From NCBI RefSeq assembly GCF_030817355.1, contig NZ_JAUSZH010000001.1, forward strand, positions 7,415,001 to 7,479,000: a stretch of DNA of 64,000 nt, in the 5' to 3' direction. The translations under genes were made by a program, and so were the position numbers. This DNA is from Streptomyces sp. V1I1. Lineage in GTDB: Bacteria; Actinomycetota; Actinomycetes; Streptomycetales; Streptomycetaceae. The notes under the pieces are model-generated. The model ran no database searches, was not told where the DNA came from, and was given only the letters and a program-made list of their open reading frames with translations. How positions within the stretch are numbered: the first letter of the stretch is position 1; the number at the start of each line of letters is the position of its first letter. Positions 1-9,581 of this stretch are shown in pieces.

Positions 1-149
1 GGCAGGACTTCGACGCCTGCGAGCGCTGCCAGCCCGCGATGAGCTCCCGCCTGTACGCCAAGGGCGGGGTACTCGTACCCAGCGAGCACCACATCGGCGC
101 GTTCCACGACTGGATCCACGAGCGCCTGGGCACCCGGCAGGCGGAGTAG
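1..149 (+). CDS. Rieske-type aromatic ring-hydroxylating oxygenase alpha subunit, C-terminal end (probable glycine betaine demethylase)
   Basis: Only the last 48 codons are inside the window (reading frame begins at base 3, TAG at 147-149). The visible peptide contains DACERCQPAMSSR and ends HIGAFHDWIHERLG, a C-terminal signature of Rieske/SRPBCC oxygenase alpha subunits of the GbcA class. Family knowledge: GbcA with a reductase removes the first methyl of glycine betaine, giving dimethylglycine and formaldehyde. The call leans on context: every other step of choline-to-serine conversion follows immediately. The Rieske centre and the iron site lie outside the window, so the substrate cannot be confirmed. 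The gene converges on the IclR gene, 78 bp away. Confidence 0.6.
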   Translation, partial: QDFDACERCQPAMSSRLYAKGGVLVPSEHHIGAFHDWIHERLGTRQAE

Positions 150-227
150 TGCGGCAAGACCTGGGCCGCCGGGAATCCCCGCGGTGACCCACGTCCTACC
201 TGCGGATCCGGCTCTACCGCGCCGGGG

Positions 228-1025
228 TCAGCCCAGGTAGCCCATTCGGTGACTGATCTCCTCGGCCCCCTTGATCAGCAGCGGGGCGACCTCGCGCATG
301 CGCTCCTCGGTAAAGCGGTACGAGGGCCCTGACGCGCTGAGCGCCGCGATGACCTCTCCGTCCCGGGAGCGGACCGGCGCGGCCATGGCGTGCAGTCCGA
401 GCTCCAGTTCCCCAAGGGTCCAGGAGTAGCCGTGTTCTCTGGCCTCGGCGAGGTTCTTCTCGAGCTTTGTCTTCGCGGTCACGGTGCGCGGGGTCATCTT
501 CTTGAGGCCTGTCTGCGCCAGGAGCTCGGCACGCTCCTTGGCGGGCAGGTGGGCCAGCAGGATCTTGCCGCTGGAGGTGGCGTGCAGCGGGGTCAGCTGG
601 CCGACCCAGTTGTGCGCCCCCACCGCCGCAGGGCCGCGCACCTGAAAGAGATTGATCGCGTAGTGCTCCTGCATGACGGCGACGTTCACGGTCTCGCCGA
701 TCTCCTCGGCGAGGCGCTCGCAGACCGGGCGGCCCTGCTGCGTGATGTCGATGCGGCCCGTGACCGCGCCGGCCAGGCGCACGATGCCGAAGCCGAGGCG
801 GTACTTGCCGCGCTCGCCCGCCTGCTCCACCAGACCGCGCGCCTCAAGTGCGCCGAGCAGGCGGAATGCGGTGGATTTATGGACGTCGATCTCGGCTGCC
901 ACGTCACTGACGCCCGCTTCACCGTGTTGGGCAAGGATTTCCAGCACACTGATGGCACGGTCGACGGACTGGACTCCGCCGGGCTGCGATCCGGTCGTTT
1001 CGGTATCTGGACTGTAGTTGCTCAC
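228..1025 (-). CDS. IclR-family transcriptional regulator, probable regulator of betaine catabolism
   Basis: A protein of 265 residues with an N-terminal winged helix-turn-helix (about residues 15-75, including SVDRAISVLEILAQHGE and STAFRLLGALEARGLV) and a C-terminal IclR effector domain (LHATSSGKILLAHL; LGLHAMAAPVRSRDGEV). I chose the GTG at 1023-1025 because the upstream in-frame sequence does not look protein-like; no good Shine-Dalgarno precedes it, so a leaderless message is possible. It diverges from the choline dehydrogenase gene. A partial copy of the shared 17-bp inverted repeat (1017-1033) overlaps its start codon, and better copies lie at 1083-1099 and 1102-1118, which suggests autoregulation and control of the whole island. 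The effector is unknown; betaine or a demethylation product is an inference. Confidence 0.88.
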   Translation of the reverse strand: MSNYSPDTETTGSQPGGVQSVDRAISVLEILAQHGEAGVSDVAAEIDVHKSTAFRLLGALEARGLVEQAGERGKYRLGFGIVRLAGAVTGRIDITQQGRPVCERLAEEIGETVNVAVMQEHYAINLFQVRGPAAVGAHNWVGQLTPLHATSSGKILLAHLPAKERAELLAQTGLKKMTPRTVTAKTKLEKNLAEAREHGYSWTLGELELGLHAMAAPVRSRDGEVIAALSASGPSYRFTEERMREVAPLLIKGAEEISHRMGYLG

Positions 1026-1033
1026 AACGAAAC
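1017..1033. promoter_or_regulatory. Candidate IclR operator over the regulator start codon
   Basis: GTTGCT-N5-CGAAAC matches 10 of 12 arm positions of the motif GTTGCG-N5-CGCAAC found at other promoters of this island. It covers the GTG start of the IclR gene. No 19-bp partner was found here, unlike the other sites, so this is the weakest member apart from its position. Confidence 0.4.
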
Positions 1034-1082
1034 TATACGCGCAGTAAACAACAGCTGCGCAGAGGTACGCACGTCCCGGTAA

Positions 1083-1118
1083 GTTGCGTGGCTCGCAACC
1101 TGGTGCGTATAGCGCTAC
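1083..1118. promoter_or_regulatory. Tandem IclR-type operators in the iclR/betA divergent promoter region
   Basis: Two copies of a 17-bp inverted repeat lie 19 bp apart centre to centre: 1083-1099 is a perfect GTTGCG-N5-CGCAAC, and 1102-1118 is GGTGCG-N5-CGCTAC (10 of 12 arm positions). They sit 52-87 bp upstream of the betA start. The same spacing recurs at purU/betB and before the dimethylglycine oxidase gene. The motif is seen directly; assignment to the IclR protein is inference from position and co-occurrence. Confidence 0.65.
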
Positions 1119-1169
1119 TCGTACTAGCATGCCGGGCGTATCGAACGGCGCGAGCGAGACGAGGCAGCC

Positions 1170-2828
1170 ATGGCTCCCCTGCAGTACGACTTCGTCATCG
1201 TCGGCGGCGGATCGGCCGGCAGCGCACTGGCGAACCGGCTCTCCGCTGATCCGGGCAACCGCGTGCTGGTCCTGGAGGCCGGCCGGTCCGACTATCCGTG
1301 GGACGTGTTCATCCACATGCCGGCGGCGCTGACCTACCCCATCGGCAGCCGCTTCTACGACTGGAAGTACGAATCCGAGCCCGAGCCCAACATGGGCGGC
1401 CGGCGCGTCTACCACGCCCGTGGCAAGGTGCTCGGCGGCTCCAGCAGCATCAACGGCATGATCTTCCAGCGCGGCAACCCCATGGACTACGAGCGGTGGG
1501 CGGCCGACCCGGGCATGGAGACCTGGGACTACGCCCACTGCCTGCCGTACTTCCAGCGCATGGAGAACTGCCTGGCGGCCGACCCCGACGACGAGTTCCG
1601 CGGCCACGACGGCCCCCTCGTCCTCGAACGCGGCCCGGCCTCCAGCCCGCTCTTCCCCGCCTTCCTCGAGGCCGTCCAGGAAGCCGGCTACCCCCGCACC
1701 GACGACGTCAACGGCTACCGGCAGGAAGGCTTCGCCCCCTTCGACCGCAACGTCCACCGCGGACGCCGCCTGTCGGCATCGAAGGCCTACCTCAAGCCCG
1801 TGAAGAGGCGGCCGAATCTTGACGTCAAGACCCGTGCCCTGGTCACCCGCGTGCTCTTCGAGGGCAAGCGCGCCGTCGGCGTCGAGTACCGGCGCGGCCG
1901 CGGCAAGCCCCAGCAGGTCCGCGCCCGCGAGGTCATCCTCTGCGGCGGCGCGATCAACTCCCCGCAGCTGCTGCAGCTCTCCGGCGTCGGCAACGCCAAG
2001 GAGCTGAGCGCGCTCGGCATCGACGTCGTCCATGACCTCCCGGGCGTCGGCGAGAACATGCAGGATCACCTGGAGGTGTACGTCCAGTACGCCTGCAAGC
2101 AGCCGGTCTCCATGCAGCCGTACATGGCGAAGTGGCGCGCCCCGTTCATCGGCCTCCAGTGGCTCTTCCGCAAGGGCCCGGCCGCGACCAACCACTTCGA
2201 GGCCGGCGGCTTCGCCCGCAGCAACGAGGACGTGGACTACCCCAACCTGATGTTCCACTTCCTGCCCATCGCGGTCCGCTACGACGGCTCCTCGCCCTCG
2301 GGCGGGCACGGCTACCAGGTGCATGTCGGACCCATGTACTCCGACGCCCTCGGCTCCGTGAAGATCAAGAGCAAGGACCCGCGCGAGCACCCGGCCCTGC
2401 GCTTCAACTACCTGTCCACGGAACAGGACCGCCGCGAGTGGGTCGAGGCGATCCGGGTGACCCGCAAGCTCCTCAACCAGCCCGCGCTCGCCCCGTACAA
2501 CGACGGAGAGATCTCACCCGGGCCGTCCGTGGAGAGCGACGAGGAGATCCTTGCCTGGGTCGCGAAGGAGGGCGAGACGGCTCTGCACCCGTCCTGCACC
2601 TGCAAGATGGGCACCGACGAGATGGCCGTGGTCGACCCGGAGAGCATGCGGGTGCGCGGCGTGGAGGGGCTGCGCGTCGTGGACGCCTCCGTGATGCCGT
2701 ACGTCACCAACGGGAACATCTACGCACCCGTGATGATGATCGCGGAGAAGGCCGCCGACCTCATCCTCGGCAAGAAGCCGCTTCCGCCCTCCAAGGCCCG
2801 GTACTACCGGCACCGCGACCCACGGTGA
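1170..2828 (+). CDS. betA: GMC-family choline dehydrogenase
   Basis: Flavoprotein of 552 residues that oxidises choline to betaine aldehyde (and possibly on to betaine). It has an N-terminal FAD-binding Rossmann motif ([14 protein letters not shown], about residues 10-23), the GMC signature [14 protein letters not shown] (about 88-101), the second GMC signature [16 protein letters not shown], and the catalytic pair of the family, H473 ([10 protein letters not shown]) and N516 (NGNIYAP). Length is typical for BetA. The ATG follows a GAGG at about 7 bp. The stop overlaps the next gene start (GTGA), so the two are translationally coupled. Control by the IclR sites at 1083-1118 is inferred. Other GMC alcohol oxidases are possible in principle, but the betaine context makes choline the best substrate. 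Confidence 0.9.
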   Translation: MAPLQYDFVIVGGGSAGSALANRLSADPGNRVLVLEAGRSDYPWDVFIHMPAALTYPIGSRFYDWKYESEPEPNMGGRRVYHARGKVLGGSSSINGMIFQRGNPMDYERWAADPGMETWDYAHCLPYFQRMENCLAADPDDEFRGHDGPLVLERGPASSPLFPAFLEAVQEAGYPRTDDVNGYRQEGFAPFDRNVHRGRRLSASKAYLKPVKRRPNLDVKTRALVTRVLFEGKRAVGVEYRRGRGKPQQVRAREVILCGGAINSPQLLQLSGVGNAKELSALGIDVVHDLPGVGENMQDHLEVYVQYACKQPVSMQPYMAKWRAPFIGLQWLFRKGPAATNHFEAGGFARSNEDVDYPNLMFHFLPIAVRYDGSSPSGGHGYQVHVGPMYSDALGSVKIKSKDPREHPALRFNYLSTEQDRREWVEAIRVTRKLLNQPALAPYNDGEISPGPSVESDEEILAWVAKEGETALHPSCTCKMGTDEMAVVDPESMRVRGVEGLRVVDASVMPYVTNGNIYAPVMMIAEKAADLILGKKPLPPSKARYYRHRDPR

Positions 2829-3649
2829 GAACACTGCTGAAGAGCGTCCGCTACGAGGTCCTGCCGGCGAAGTCCACACAGGACAAGGTGCTCGCCCATG
2901 TGCCGCGCGACGTGGTGGTCACGGTCACCGCGTCGCCGGCCAAGGGTCTTGAGCCGACCCTTGACCTCGCCACCCGGCTGGCGGCGCACGGCTACCGCGT
3001 CGTGCCGCACGTGCCCGCGCGGCTGCTGCGGGACGGCACCCACGTGGCGGAGGTGGTCCACCGGCTGCGCGAGGCAGGCGTGGACGACGTCTTCGTACCT
3101 GCCGGGGACGCCGATCCGCCCGCAGGCCCGTACGAGGGCGCGCTGCCCGTGCTACGGCACCTCGCCGAGCTGGGCAGCCCCTTCGCCAGGGTCGGCATCA
3201 CCGGCTACCCGGAGAGTCATCCGCTCATCGACGACGACGTGACCATCCAGGCGATGTGGGACAAGCACGCCCATGCGACGTACATAGTCAGCAACCTGTG
3301 CTTCGACTCGCGCGTGCTGGGGGAGTGGGTGACGCGGGTGCGGCGGCGCGATGTCACGCTCCCGGTGCACGTGGGCGTGGCCGGGCCCGTCGAGCGTACG
3401 AAGCTGCTGGCGATGGCGGCGAAGATCGGTGTGGGGGAGTCGGCGCGCTTCCTGGCCCGGCACGCCTCCTGGTTCGTGCGCTTCGCCGTGCCGGGCGGCT
3501 ACGCGCCGGAGCGGCTGCTGCGGCGCAGTGCCCCCGTGCTGACCGCGCCTTCTGCGGGGGTGGCGGGCCTGCACCTGTTCACGTTCAACCAGATCGCCGA
3601 GACGGAGCGCTGGCGACAGGCCATGCTGGACCGCCTTGACGGTTGTTAG
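2825..3649 (+). CDS. Methylenetetrahydrofolate reductase-like protein
   Basis: Protein of 274 residues resembling bacterial 5,10-methylenetetrahydrofolate reductases (TIM-barrel, FAD-dependent): [18 protein letters not shown] near the N-terminus, [32 protein letters not shown], and a C-terminal [16 protein letters not shown]. The GTG at 2825 overlaps the betA stop by four bases, so translation is coupled to BetA. In the betaine pathway the dimethylglycine and sarcosine steps load one-carbon units onto tetrahydrofolate; a reductase of this family could send 5,10-methylene-THF to 5-methyl-THF. It is shorter and more divergent than housekeeping MetF, so a specialised role in this operon, such as a different folate reaction, remains open. 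Confidence 0.75.
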   Translation: MRTLLKSVRYEVLPAKSTQDKVLAHVPRDVVVTVTASPAKGLEPTLDLATRLAAHGYRVVPHVPARLLRDGTHVAEVVHRLREAGVDDVFVPAGDADPPAGPYEGALPVLRHLAELGSPFARVGITGYPESHPLIDDDVTIQAMWDKHAHATYIVSNLCFDSRVLGEWVTRVRRRDVTLPVHVGVAGPVERTKLLAMAAKIGVGESARFLARHASWFVRFAVPGGYAPERLLRRSAPVLTAPSAGVAGLHLFTFNQIAETERWRQAMLDRLDGC

Positions 3650-3871
3650 CCCCCGCCCCGCCGCTTCCCGCTGTATCGATTTGCGGCTCCGCCGCGTGGG
3701 GGGCAAGCCCCCAGACCCGCCCCCTACGCCCTGCGGGCGTGGGGGGACCCCCAGTACGCCCTTCGGGCGTTGTCCTCAAACGCCGGCAATCAAGCCTCGT
3801 GGGGGTCCCCCCGGACGAAGTCTGCGGGATTGAGGCGCGGGTGTCCGGGGGCGGAGCCCCCGGACACCGGC
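3650..3871. repeat. GC-rich palindromic repeat cluster between convergent genes
   Basis: About 220 bp without a credible gene between two convergent units. It contains several palindromes, including a perfect 12-bp stem with a GGA loop at 3841-3867 that sits just after the purU stop and could act as its terminator (no T tract), CCCTGCGGGCGT/GCCCTTCGGGCG type arms near 3728-3770, and GGGGGTCCCCCC at about 3809-3820. The block 3773-3786 (TCCTCAAACGCCGG) is the reverse complement of 16935-16948 inside the soxD-soxA fusion, so both belong to one family of dispersed Streptomyces intergenic repeats. Confidence 0.7.
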
Positions 3872-4744
3872 TCAGCGGAAAACCACCGTACGGTTCCCGT
3901 CGACCATGACGCGGCTCTCGCTGTGCCACTTCACCGCGTGCGCCAGCACCTGCGCCTCCACGTCCCGCCCCACCGTGACCAGCTCGTCCGGGTCGAGCGA
4001 GTGATCCACGCGGACCACGTCCTGCTCGATGATCTGCCCCTCGTCCAGGTCCGAGGTCACATAGTGCGCCGTGGCCCCTACGAGCTTCACGCCGCGGTCG
4101 TATGCCTGCCCGTACGGGCGTGCGCCCTTGAAGCTCGGCAGGAAGGAATGGTGGATGTTGATGGCCCGGCCCTCGAGCTGCTTGCACAGGTCGTCGGAGA
4201 GGATCTGCATGTAGCGGGCGAGCACCACCAGGTCGATGTCCAGTTCACGCACCAGCTCCAGAAGACGTGCCTCGGCGTCGGCCTTGGTGTCCCTGGTCAC
4301 CGGGATGTGGTGGAAGGGGATGCCGTAGGTCCCGGCCAGCTCCTCGAACTCCTCGTGATTGGAGACGATGGCCGGGATTTCGATGTTGAGCGCGCCGGTG
4401 CGCCGGCGGAAGAGCAGGTCGTTCAGGCAGTGGCCGAATTTCGACACCATGATGAGCGTGCGGGTCGGGGTCGAGGCGTCCCGCAGGGTCCACGAGATCC
4501 GGTAGGCCTCGGCGACGGGGCCGAATCGGTCACGCAGGTGTTTCACGTCGGTGTCGGGGTCGGACACATCGAAGTGGACCCTCATGAAGAAGCGGTCCTG
4601 AAGCCGGTCGTCGAACTGCTGGCTCTCCAGGATGTTGCCGGAGTTCCTGACCAGGTAGCCGCTCACGGCGTGCACCAGTCCGGGCTGGTCCGGGCACGAG
4701 AGCGTGAGGACGTATTCGCGGCCAGGTTGCGGTCGAGGGGACAT
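3872..4744 (-). CDS. purU: Formyltetrahydrofolate deformylase
   Basis: PurU hydrolyses 10-formyl-THF to formate and THF, regenerating free folate when one-carbon units are in excess. The protein has 290 residues: an N-terminal ACT domain (EYVLTLSCPDQPGLVHAVSG, about residues 10-90) and a formyltransferase-like domain with NIEIPAIVSNHEEFE, a PFHHIPVT segment, and INIHHSFLPSFKGARPYGQA containing the catalytic His of the family, then GATAHYVTSDLDEGQII. The ATG at 4742-4744 is set by GGAGG at 4751-4755, six bases away. Two operator-like repeats (4759-4794) lie immediately upstream. In this island it should dispose of methyl groups removed from betaine; the formate it makes is a substrate for the formate dehydrogenase encoded at 51853-56926. 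Confidence 0.93.
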   Translation of the reverse strand: MSPRPQPGREYVLTLSCPDQPGLVHAVSGYLVRNSGNILESQQFDDRLQDRFFMRVHFDVSDPDTDVKHLRDRFGPVAEAYRISWTLRDASTPTRTLIMVSKFGHCLNDLLFRRRTGALNIEIPAIVSNHEEFEELAGTYGIPFHHIPVTRDTKADAEARLLELVRELDIDLVVLARYMQILSDDLCKQLEGRAINIHHSFLPSFKGARPYGQAYDRGVKLVGATAHYVTSDLDEGQIIEQDVVRVDHSLDPDELVTVGRDVEAQVLAHAVKWHSESRVMVDGNRTVVFR

Positions 4745-4758
4745 ACATGGCCTCCGTT

Positions 4759-4794
4759 GGTGCGTATTGCACAACACGGTGAGTGATACGCAAC
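4759..4794. promoter_or_regulatory. Tandem IclR-type operators upstream of purU
   Basis: GGTGCG-N5-CACAAC (4759-4775, 10 of 12 arm positions) and GGTGAG-N5-CGCAAC (4778-4794, 10 of 12) lie 19 bp apart centre to centre, the same phasing as at 1083-1118. They begin four bases upstream of the purU Shine-Dalgarno, placing them over or next to the purU transcription start. Confidence 0.6.
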
Positions 4795-4902
4795 ATGGTC
4801 AGCCCCTCGTGGGCCGTGGTCAAGAGAGTCGGGACAACTGGGTCTCGGGGAGGAATCGGCCCGTCTCGTCCTCTTGACGCGGGTCACGCGTTCGGCCATG
4901 GT

Positions 4903-4938
4903 GTTCCACCACAAGCAATGCGGTGCATGATGCGCAAC
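4903..4938. promoter_or_regulatory. Tandem IclR-type operators upstream of betB
   Basis: The strong copy is GGTGCA-N5-CGCAAC at 4922-4938 (10 of 12 arm positions). A weaker copy, GTTCCA-N5-AGCAAT (8 of 12), lies exactly 19 bp upstream at 4903-4919. The start codon of betB is 26 bp downstream of the strong copy. The rest of the purU-betB gap (4795-4902) shows no gene. Confidence 0.5.
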
Positions 4939-4963
4939 GAACTTCGGTCGAAGGGCTCCGCTC

Positions 4964-6433
4964 GTGGCAGATCTGTATCTGGACGGAGAATGGCGCAATC
5001 CGGTGGCCGGAGGCCTCCGGGAGATCCTCTGCCCCGCAGATGGCACGCTTGCGGCGGTCGTGTCCGAAGGGACGCGGGCCGACAGCGAGGCCGCGATCGC
5101 AGCGGCCCGCCGGGCTTTCGACGAAGGCCCCTGGCCGCGAACCCCCGAGCGGGAGCGCGGCGCGCTGCTGCTGCGCACCGCCGATCTGATCGAGCGCGAC
5201 GCCAAGGAGTTCGCCCGCGCCGAATCGCTGGACACCGGTAAGCGGCTGGTGGAGAGCGAGTACGACATCGCCGATGTGGTCTCCTGCTTCCGCTACTACG
5301 GCGGGATCGCGGGCACCAGCTCCGGCCGGGTGGTCGACACCGGACGCGACGACGCCGTCAGCCGCGTCACATATGAACCGGTGGGCGTGTGCGGATTGAT
5401 CACCCCGTGGAACTACCCGCTGCTCCAGGCGTCGTGGAAGGTCGCCCCCGCTCTTCTGGCCGGCAACACGATCGTCGTGAAGCCGAGCGAGCTCACCCCC
5501 TCCACAACCATCCTGCTGATGCGGGCACTTGACGAGGCCGGTCTCCCGGCCGGTGCCGCCAACCTCGTGCTGGGCTCCGGTCCCGAGGTGGGCGCACCGC
5601 TGTCCGAAGATCCTGCCGTCGACATGATCTCCTTCACCGGGGGCCTGGACACCGGCCGAAGGATCATGGCCACGGCCGCCGCGACCGTGAAGAAGGTCGC
5701 CCTCGAACTGGGCGGCAAGAACCCCAACGTCGTCTTCGCCGACGCCGATTTCGAGACCGCGGTGGACTTCGCTCTCACGGCCGTCTTCCTGCACTCCGGG
5801 CAGGTCTGCTCGGCCGGCGCCCGCCTGATCGTCGAGGACTCCCTCCACGACGCCTTCGTCGACGAGGTCGTGCGCCGCGCCGGGCGCATCCGTCTGGGCG
5901 GCCCCTTCGATCCCGAGGCCGATACGGGACCGCTGGTCTCCGCACAGCACCGGGAGAAGGTCGAGGCCTATGTCGCGGCGGGCCTGGCCGAGGGCGCCGT
6001 ACTGCGCTGCGGCGGCACTCGCCCCGAGGACCCGGCGCTCGGGAACGGCTACTACTACCCGCCGACCGTGCTCGACGAATGCCGCCAGGACATGCGCGTG
6101 GTGCATGAGGAGTCCTTCGGACCCGTGCTGACCGTCGAGCGCTTCAGCGGCGAGGACGACGCCGTACGCATCGCCAATGACACCGAGTACGGACTCGCCG
6201 GAGCCGTATGGACGCAGGACGCCGGCAAGGCCCAGCGGGTCGCGCGACGGCTGCGCCACGGCACCGTGTGGATCAACGATTACCACCCCTATGTACCGCA
6301 GGCGGAATGGGGTGGCTTCGGGCACTCGGGCGTGGGCCGGGAACTGGGGCCGACGGGCCTGGACGAATACCGCGAGCCCAAGCACATCTGGCAGAACATC
6401 CAACCCCGGCCGCAGCACTGGTTCCGCGGCTGA
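4964..6433 (+). CDS. betB: Betaine aldehyde dehydrogenase
   Basis: NAD(P)-dependent aldehyde dehydrogenase of 489 residues that would convert betaine aldehyde to glycine betaine. Family hallmarks are present: the [13 protein letters not shown] segment (about residue 145), the glycine-rich cofactor region [13 protein letters not shown], general base E248 (LELGGKNPN) and nucleophile C282 ([10 protein letters not shown]). The C-terminus is typical ([18 protein letters not shown]). The start is GTG at 4964, behind a weak GAAGGG. It is followed after 20 bp by the betaine importer genes, forming an operon that joins uptake with oxidation. Operator-like repeats precede it at 4903-4938. Confidence 0.9.
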   Translation: MADLYLDGEWRNPVAGGLREILCPADGTLAAVVSEGTRADSEAAIAAARRAFDEGPWPRTPERERGALLLRTADLIERDAKEFARAESLDTGKRLVESEYDIADVVSCFRYYGGIAGTSSGRVVDTGRDDAVSRVTYEPVGVCGLITPWNYPLLQASWKVAPALLAGNTIVVKPSELTPSTTILLMRALDEAGLPAGAANLVLGSGPEVGAPLSEDPAVDMISFTGGLDTGRRIMATAAATVKKVALELGGKNPNVVFADADFETAVDFALTAVFLHSGQVCSAGARLIVEDSLHDAFVDEVVRRAGRIRLGGPFDPEADTGPLVSAQHREKVEAYVAAGLAEGAVLRCGGTRPEDPALGNGYYYPPTVLDECRQDMRVVHEESFGPVLTVERFSGEDDAVRIANDTEYGLAGAVWTQDAGKAQRVARRLRHGTVWINDYHPYVPQAEWGGFGHSGVGRELGPTGLDEYREPKHIWQNIQPRPQHWFRG

Positions 6434-6453
6434 ACGCCGAAGAGAGGTCGATC

Positions 6454-7542
6454 GTGACCCCAACGCAGACTGAACTGCCGCAGCGGCGCGGCATGTCCAA
6501 GGACCAGGACCGGCCACCGGTCATCTCCGTGCGCGGGCTGTGGAAGGTGTTCGGACCCAAGGCCGACCAGGTGCCGGATTCCGAGGAGCTGTGCCGGCTC
6601 ACGCGCCGCGAGCTCATGGACCGCACGGGATGCACGGCCGCCGTACGGGATGTGAACTTCGACGTGTCGCCCGGCGAGGTCTTCGTCGTGATGGGCCTGT
6701 CCGGCTCCGGCAAGTCCACATTGGTGCGATGTCTCACCCGGCTGATCGAACCCACCGCGGGCGAAGTCAACTTCGAGGGCGAGGACATCCGTGGCGCGGA
6801 CGCCAAACGGCTGCGCGAGCTGCGGCGCCGCAAGTTCTCCATGGTCTTCCAGCACTTCGGGCTGCTGCCGCACCGCCGGGTCGTCGACAACGTCTCGTAC
6901 GGCCTGGAGATACGCGGCATGGGCAAGGCCGAGCGCGCCAAGCGGGCCATGGAGGTCGTCGAACTGGTCGGCCTGGCCGGGTACGAGAACTCCTATCCCG
7001 ACCAGCTCTCCGGCGGAATGCAGCAACGCGTCGGTCTCGCCCGGGCGCTCGCCGGCGACCCGGACGTGCTCTTCTTCGACGAGCCGTTCTCCGCGCTCGA
7101 CCCGCTGATCCGCCGCGACATGCAGAACGAGGTCATCCGCCTGCACCACGAGGTCGGCAAGACCATGGTGTTCATCACCCACGACCTGTCCGAGGCGCTC
7201 AAGCTCGGCGATCGCATCCTCATCATGCGCGACGGCAAGATGGTCCAGTGCGGCACGGGTGACGAACTGGTCGGCGCTCCCGCCGACGACTATGTCCGCG
7301 AGTTCGTCAAGGACGTGTCCCGCGCCGAAGTCCTTACCCTGCGCTGGATCATGCGCGACCCAGAGCCCGGCGACGCCCTCGACGGCCCGGAGCTGGGCCC
7401 GGACGTCGTGGTGCGCGAGGCGACGCGGGCGGTGCTCGCCGCCGACAGGCCGGTCAAGGTCGTCGAGGGCGGGCGGCTGCTGGGCATCGTCGGCGACGAG
7501 GAGATCCTCGCGGTCGTCGCCGGGCAGGAAGGCGGCGCGTGA
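6454..7542 (+). CDS. Glycine betaine/proline ABC transporter ATP-binding protein
   Basis: ATPase of 362 residues of the ProV/OpuAA type. It carries the extended N-terminus usual in this family, Walker A (GLSGSGKST), Q-loop ([16 protein letters not shown]), ABC signature ([15 protein letters not shown]) and Walker B ([13 protein letters not shown]). The tail after about residue 285 (ending [20 protein letters not shown]) resembles a short CBS-like regulatory region. I chose the GTG at 6454 because AGAGAGG lies six bases upstream; the in-frame ATG at 6493 is an alternative. It shares an operon with betB and overlaps the permease start (TGATG). Because it is embedded in a catabolic cluster, import for use as a nutrient is more likely than osmoprotection alone. 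Confidence 0.9.
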   Translation: MTPTQTELPQRRGMSKDQDRPPVISVRGLWKVFGPKADQVPDSEELCRLTRRELMDRTGCTAAVRDVNFDVSPGEVFVVMGLSGSGKSTLVRCLTRLIEPTAGEVNFEGEDIRGADAKRLRELRRRKFSMVFQHFGLLPHRRVVDNVSYGLEIRGMGKAERAKRAMEVVELVGLAGYENSYPDQLSGGMQQRVGLARALAGDPDVLFFDEPFSALDPLIRRDMQNEVIRLHHEVGKTMVFITHDLSEALKLGDRILIMRDGKMVQCGTGDELVGAPADDYVREFVKDVSRAEVLTLRWIMRDPEPGDALDGPELGPDVVVREATRAVLAADRPVKVVEGGRLLGIVGDEEILAVVAGQEGGA

Positions 7543-9533
7543 TGGCTGTCGTCGTCAAAACAGCCGCGCCTGTCGCCTCCGTACGCCGAGTCAGCCGCCG
7601 CGTCGTGGTGGCCGCGATCGTGGTCGCCTGGCTGGTGCTGTTCGCCGCCCTGCGCGGGCGGCAGACCCTGGCGCTGGCGGCGGCCGACCTGACGGACCTG
7701 CACCGTTGGTTCAACTCGGTCAACGACAGCATCGGGGCGGACCGCAACAGCAACCCGCTCTTCCTCTACTTCTTCAACGAGATCCGGCTGGTCATCGACA
7801 GTCTCGTCACCTTCGTCCAGTCGCTGATCTCCCAGCCGCAGAGCGGGCGTCCGGTCCCCGTCATCGGCTGGCTGGGCGTCGTCGCCCTCGCCGGCTATGT
7901 CTCCTGGGCGTTCGGGAACATCCGCGTCGCGGCCCTGGCCGTGGCCGGGTTCGTCTTCTTCGGGCTGCAGGGGCTGTGGCAGGAAAGCATGGACACGCTG
8001 GCCCTGACCCTGTCGGCGGTCTTCGTCTCTCTGCTCATCGGGATCCCGCTCGGCATCTGGGCCGGGCTCTCCGACCGGGTGAACCGCGCCATCACGCCGT
8101 TCCTGGACTTCATGCAGACGATGCCGACCTTCGTCTATCTGGCCCCGCTCACCCTGTTCTTCCTCATCGGCCCGGCATCCGCCACGATCGCCACGCTCAT
8201 CTACGCGGCGCCTCCCGCGATCCGCATCACCGCGCACGCCATCCGCTCGGTGCCCGCCACCACGGTCGAGGCCGCCGAGTCGCTGGGATCCACCCGGCAG
8301 CAGACGCTCACCAAGGTTCTGCTGCCCATGTCCAAGCGGACCGTCGTGATGGGCGTGAACCAGACCATCATGGCCGCGCTGTCCATGGTCACCATCGCCG
8401 CTCTGATCGACGCTCCCGGTCTGGGCAAGACCGTCGTCAAGGCGCTGCAGACCCTCGACGTCGGCGTCGCCTTCAACGCCGGCCTCGCCATCGTCGTCAT
8501 GGCCATCGTGCTGGACCGGGTGACGACCGCGGCAGGTGACCGCGTAGAGGCCGCCAGGAAGCGTGGCGCCGGCCGCTTCACGAAGTGGCGCCGTCCTCTG
8601 CTGCTGGCCGGCGGCGCGGCGGCCGCGGTGTGCGTGTGGCTGTCCCACACCTATGTATGGGCAGCCCAGTTCCCCGGCGACGCCGGAGTCGGCGGCGCGA
8701 TCGCGCGCACGGCGGACTCGGTCACGCTGTGGACGCAGGACACCTTCGGCGGACTGACCAACGGAACCAGGGACCTGATCACCACAGCGCTGCTCAACCC
8801 CTTCGAGACGCTGCTCACCGAGTCACCCTGGTGGCTGGTCGGCGTCGTCCTCGTCGCCGTCGGCTCAGTGCTCGGCGGGTGGCGCGCGGGTGTCACGGCG
8901 GCGGTCTGTGTGGCCCTGCTCGTCGGGACCGGGGTGTGGTCGGACAGCATGACGACGCTGGCCTCCACGGCGGTGGCCACCCTGATCGTCATGTTGCTCG
9001 GCGTCGTGGCCGGTGTCTGGATGGGTCGCAGTCCGCTGGTCGACCGGCTGATCAGACCCAGCCTCGACGCGGGCCAGACCATGCCCTCGTTCGTGTATCT
9101 GGTGCCGTTCCTGGCGCTGTTCGGTGCGACGCGCTTCACGGCGATCATCGCCGCGGTCGTCTTCGCGGCCCCCGTGACGATCAAGATCATCGCGGACGGT
9201 GTGCGAGCGGTGCCACAGACCACGGTGGAGGCCGCCACGGCAGCCGGCTCCAGCACCTGGCAGATCATCACCAAGGTCCAGCTCCCCATGTCACGCAGCG
9301 CCCTGACACTCGCGACCAACCAGGGACTGATCTACGTCCTGTCCATGGTGGTCGTGGGCGGTCTGGTCGGTGCGGGCGCCCTGGGCTACGACGTCGTAGC
9401 CGGTTTCTCCCAGGGCCAGTTGTACGGCAAGGGCCTCGCGGCAGGACTCGCCATCGTTCTGCTCGGGGTCATGTTCGACCGGATAACCCAGGCAGCGGCA
9501 CGGCGCACGACGCGAACGCCCGGCGCCCGCTAA
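7542..9533 (+). CDS. Glycine betaine ABC transporter permease with two fused permease domains
   Basis: Integral membrane protein of 663 residues holding two complete binding-protein-dependent permease domains. The first EAA loop is near residues 235-265 (VEAAESLGSTRQQTLTKVLL) and the second near residues 560-590 (VEAATAAGSSTWQIITKVQL); each is preceded by the family segment QTMPTFVYL or QTMPSFVYL. Hydrophobic stretches are spread throughout. ProW-type permeases usually have one such domain and act as a pair, so this chain probably supplies both halves of the channel. The ATG at 7542 overlaps the ATPase stop. The binding protein gene follows 48 bp later. Confidence 0.88.
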   Translation: MAVVVKTAAPVASVRRVSRRVVVAAIVVAWLVLFAALRGRQTLALAAADLTDLHRWFNSVNDSIGADRNSNPLFLYFFNEIRLVIDSLVTFVQSLISQPQSGRPVPVIGWLGVVALAGYVSWAFGNIRVAALAVAGFVFFGLQGLWQESMDTLALTLSAVFVSLLIGIPLGIWAGLSDRVNRAITPFLDFMQTMPTFVYLAPLTLFFLIGPASATIATLIYAAPPAIRITAHAIRSVPATTVEAAESLGSTRQQTLTKVLLPMSKRTVVMGVNQTIMAALSMVTIAALIDAPGLGKTVVKALQTLDVGVAFNAGLAIVVMAIVLDRVTTAAGDRVEAARKRGAGRFTKWRRPLLLAGGAAAAVCVWLSHTYVWAAQFPGDAGVGGAIARTADSVTLWTQDTFGGLTNGTRDLITTALLNPFETLLTESPWWLVGVVLVAVGSVLGGWRAGVTAAVCVALLVGTGVWSDSMTTLASTAVATLIVMLLGVVAGVWMGRSPLVDRLIRPSLDAGQTMPSFVYLVPFLALFGATRFTAIIAAVVFAAPVTIKIIADGVRAVPQTTVEAATAAGSSTWQIITKVQLPMSRSALTLATNQGLIYVLSMVVVGGLVGAGALGYDVVAGFSQGQLYGKGLAAGLAIVLLGVMFDRITQAAARRTTRTPGAR

Positions 9534-9581
9534 GCCGGCCACAACCCAGCGGCCACAGGAACGAAGCACAGGAGGCAGCAC

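Noticed and set aside
4819..4878. Inverted repeat GTCAAGAG ... CTCTTGAC between purU and betB
   Set aside because: The arms are eight bases and 44 bases apart; in this GC-rich gap that can arise by chance and it is not repeated elsewhere.
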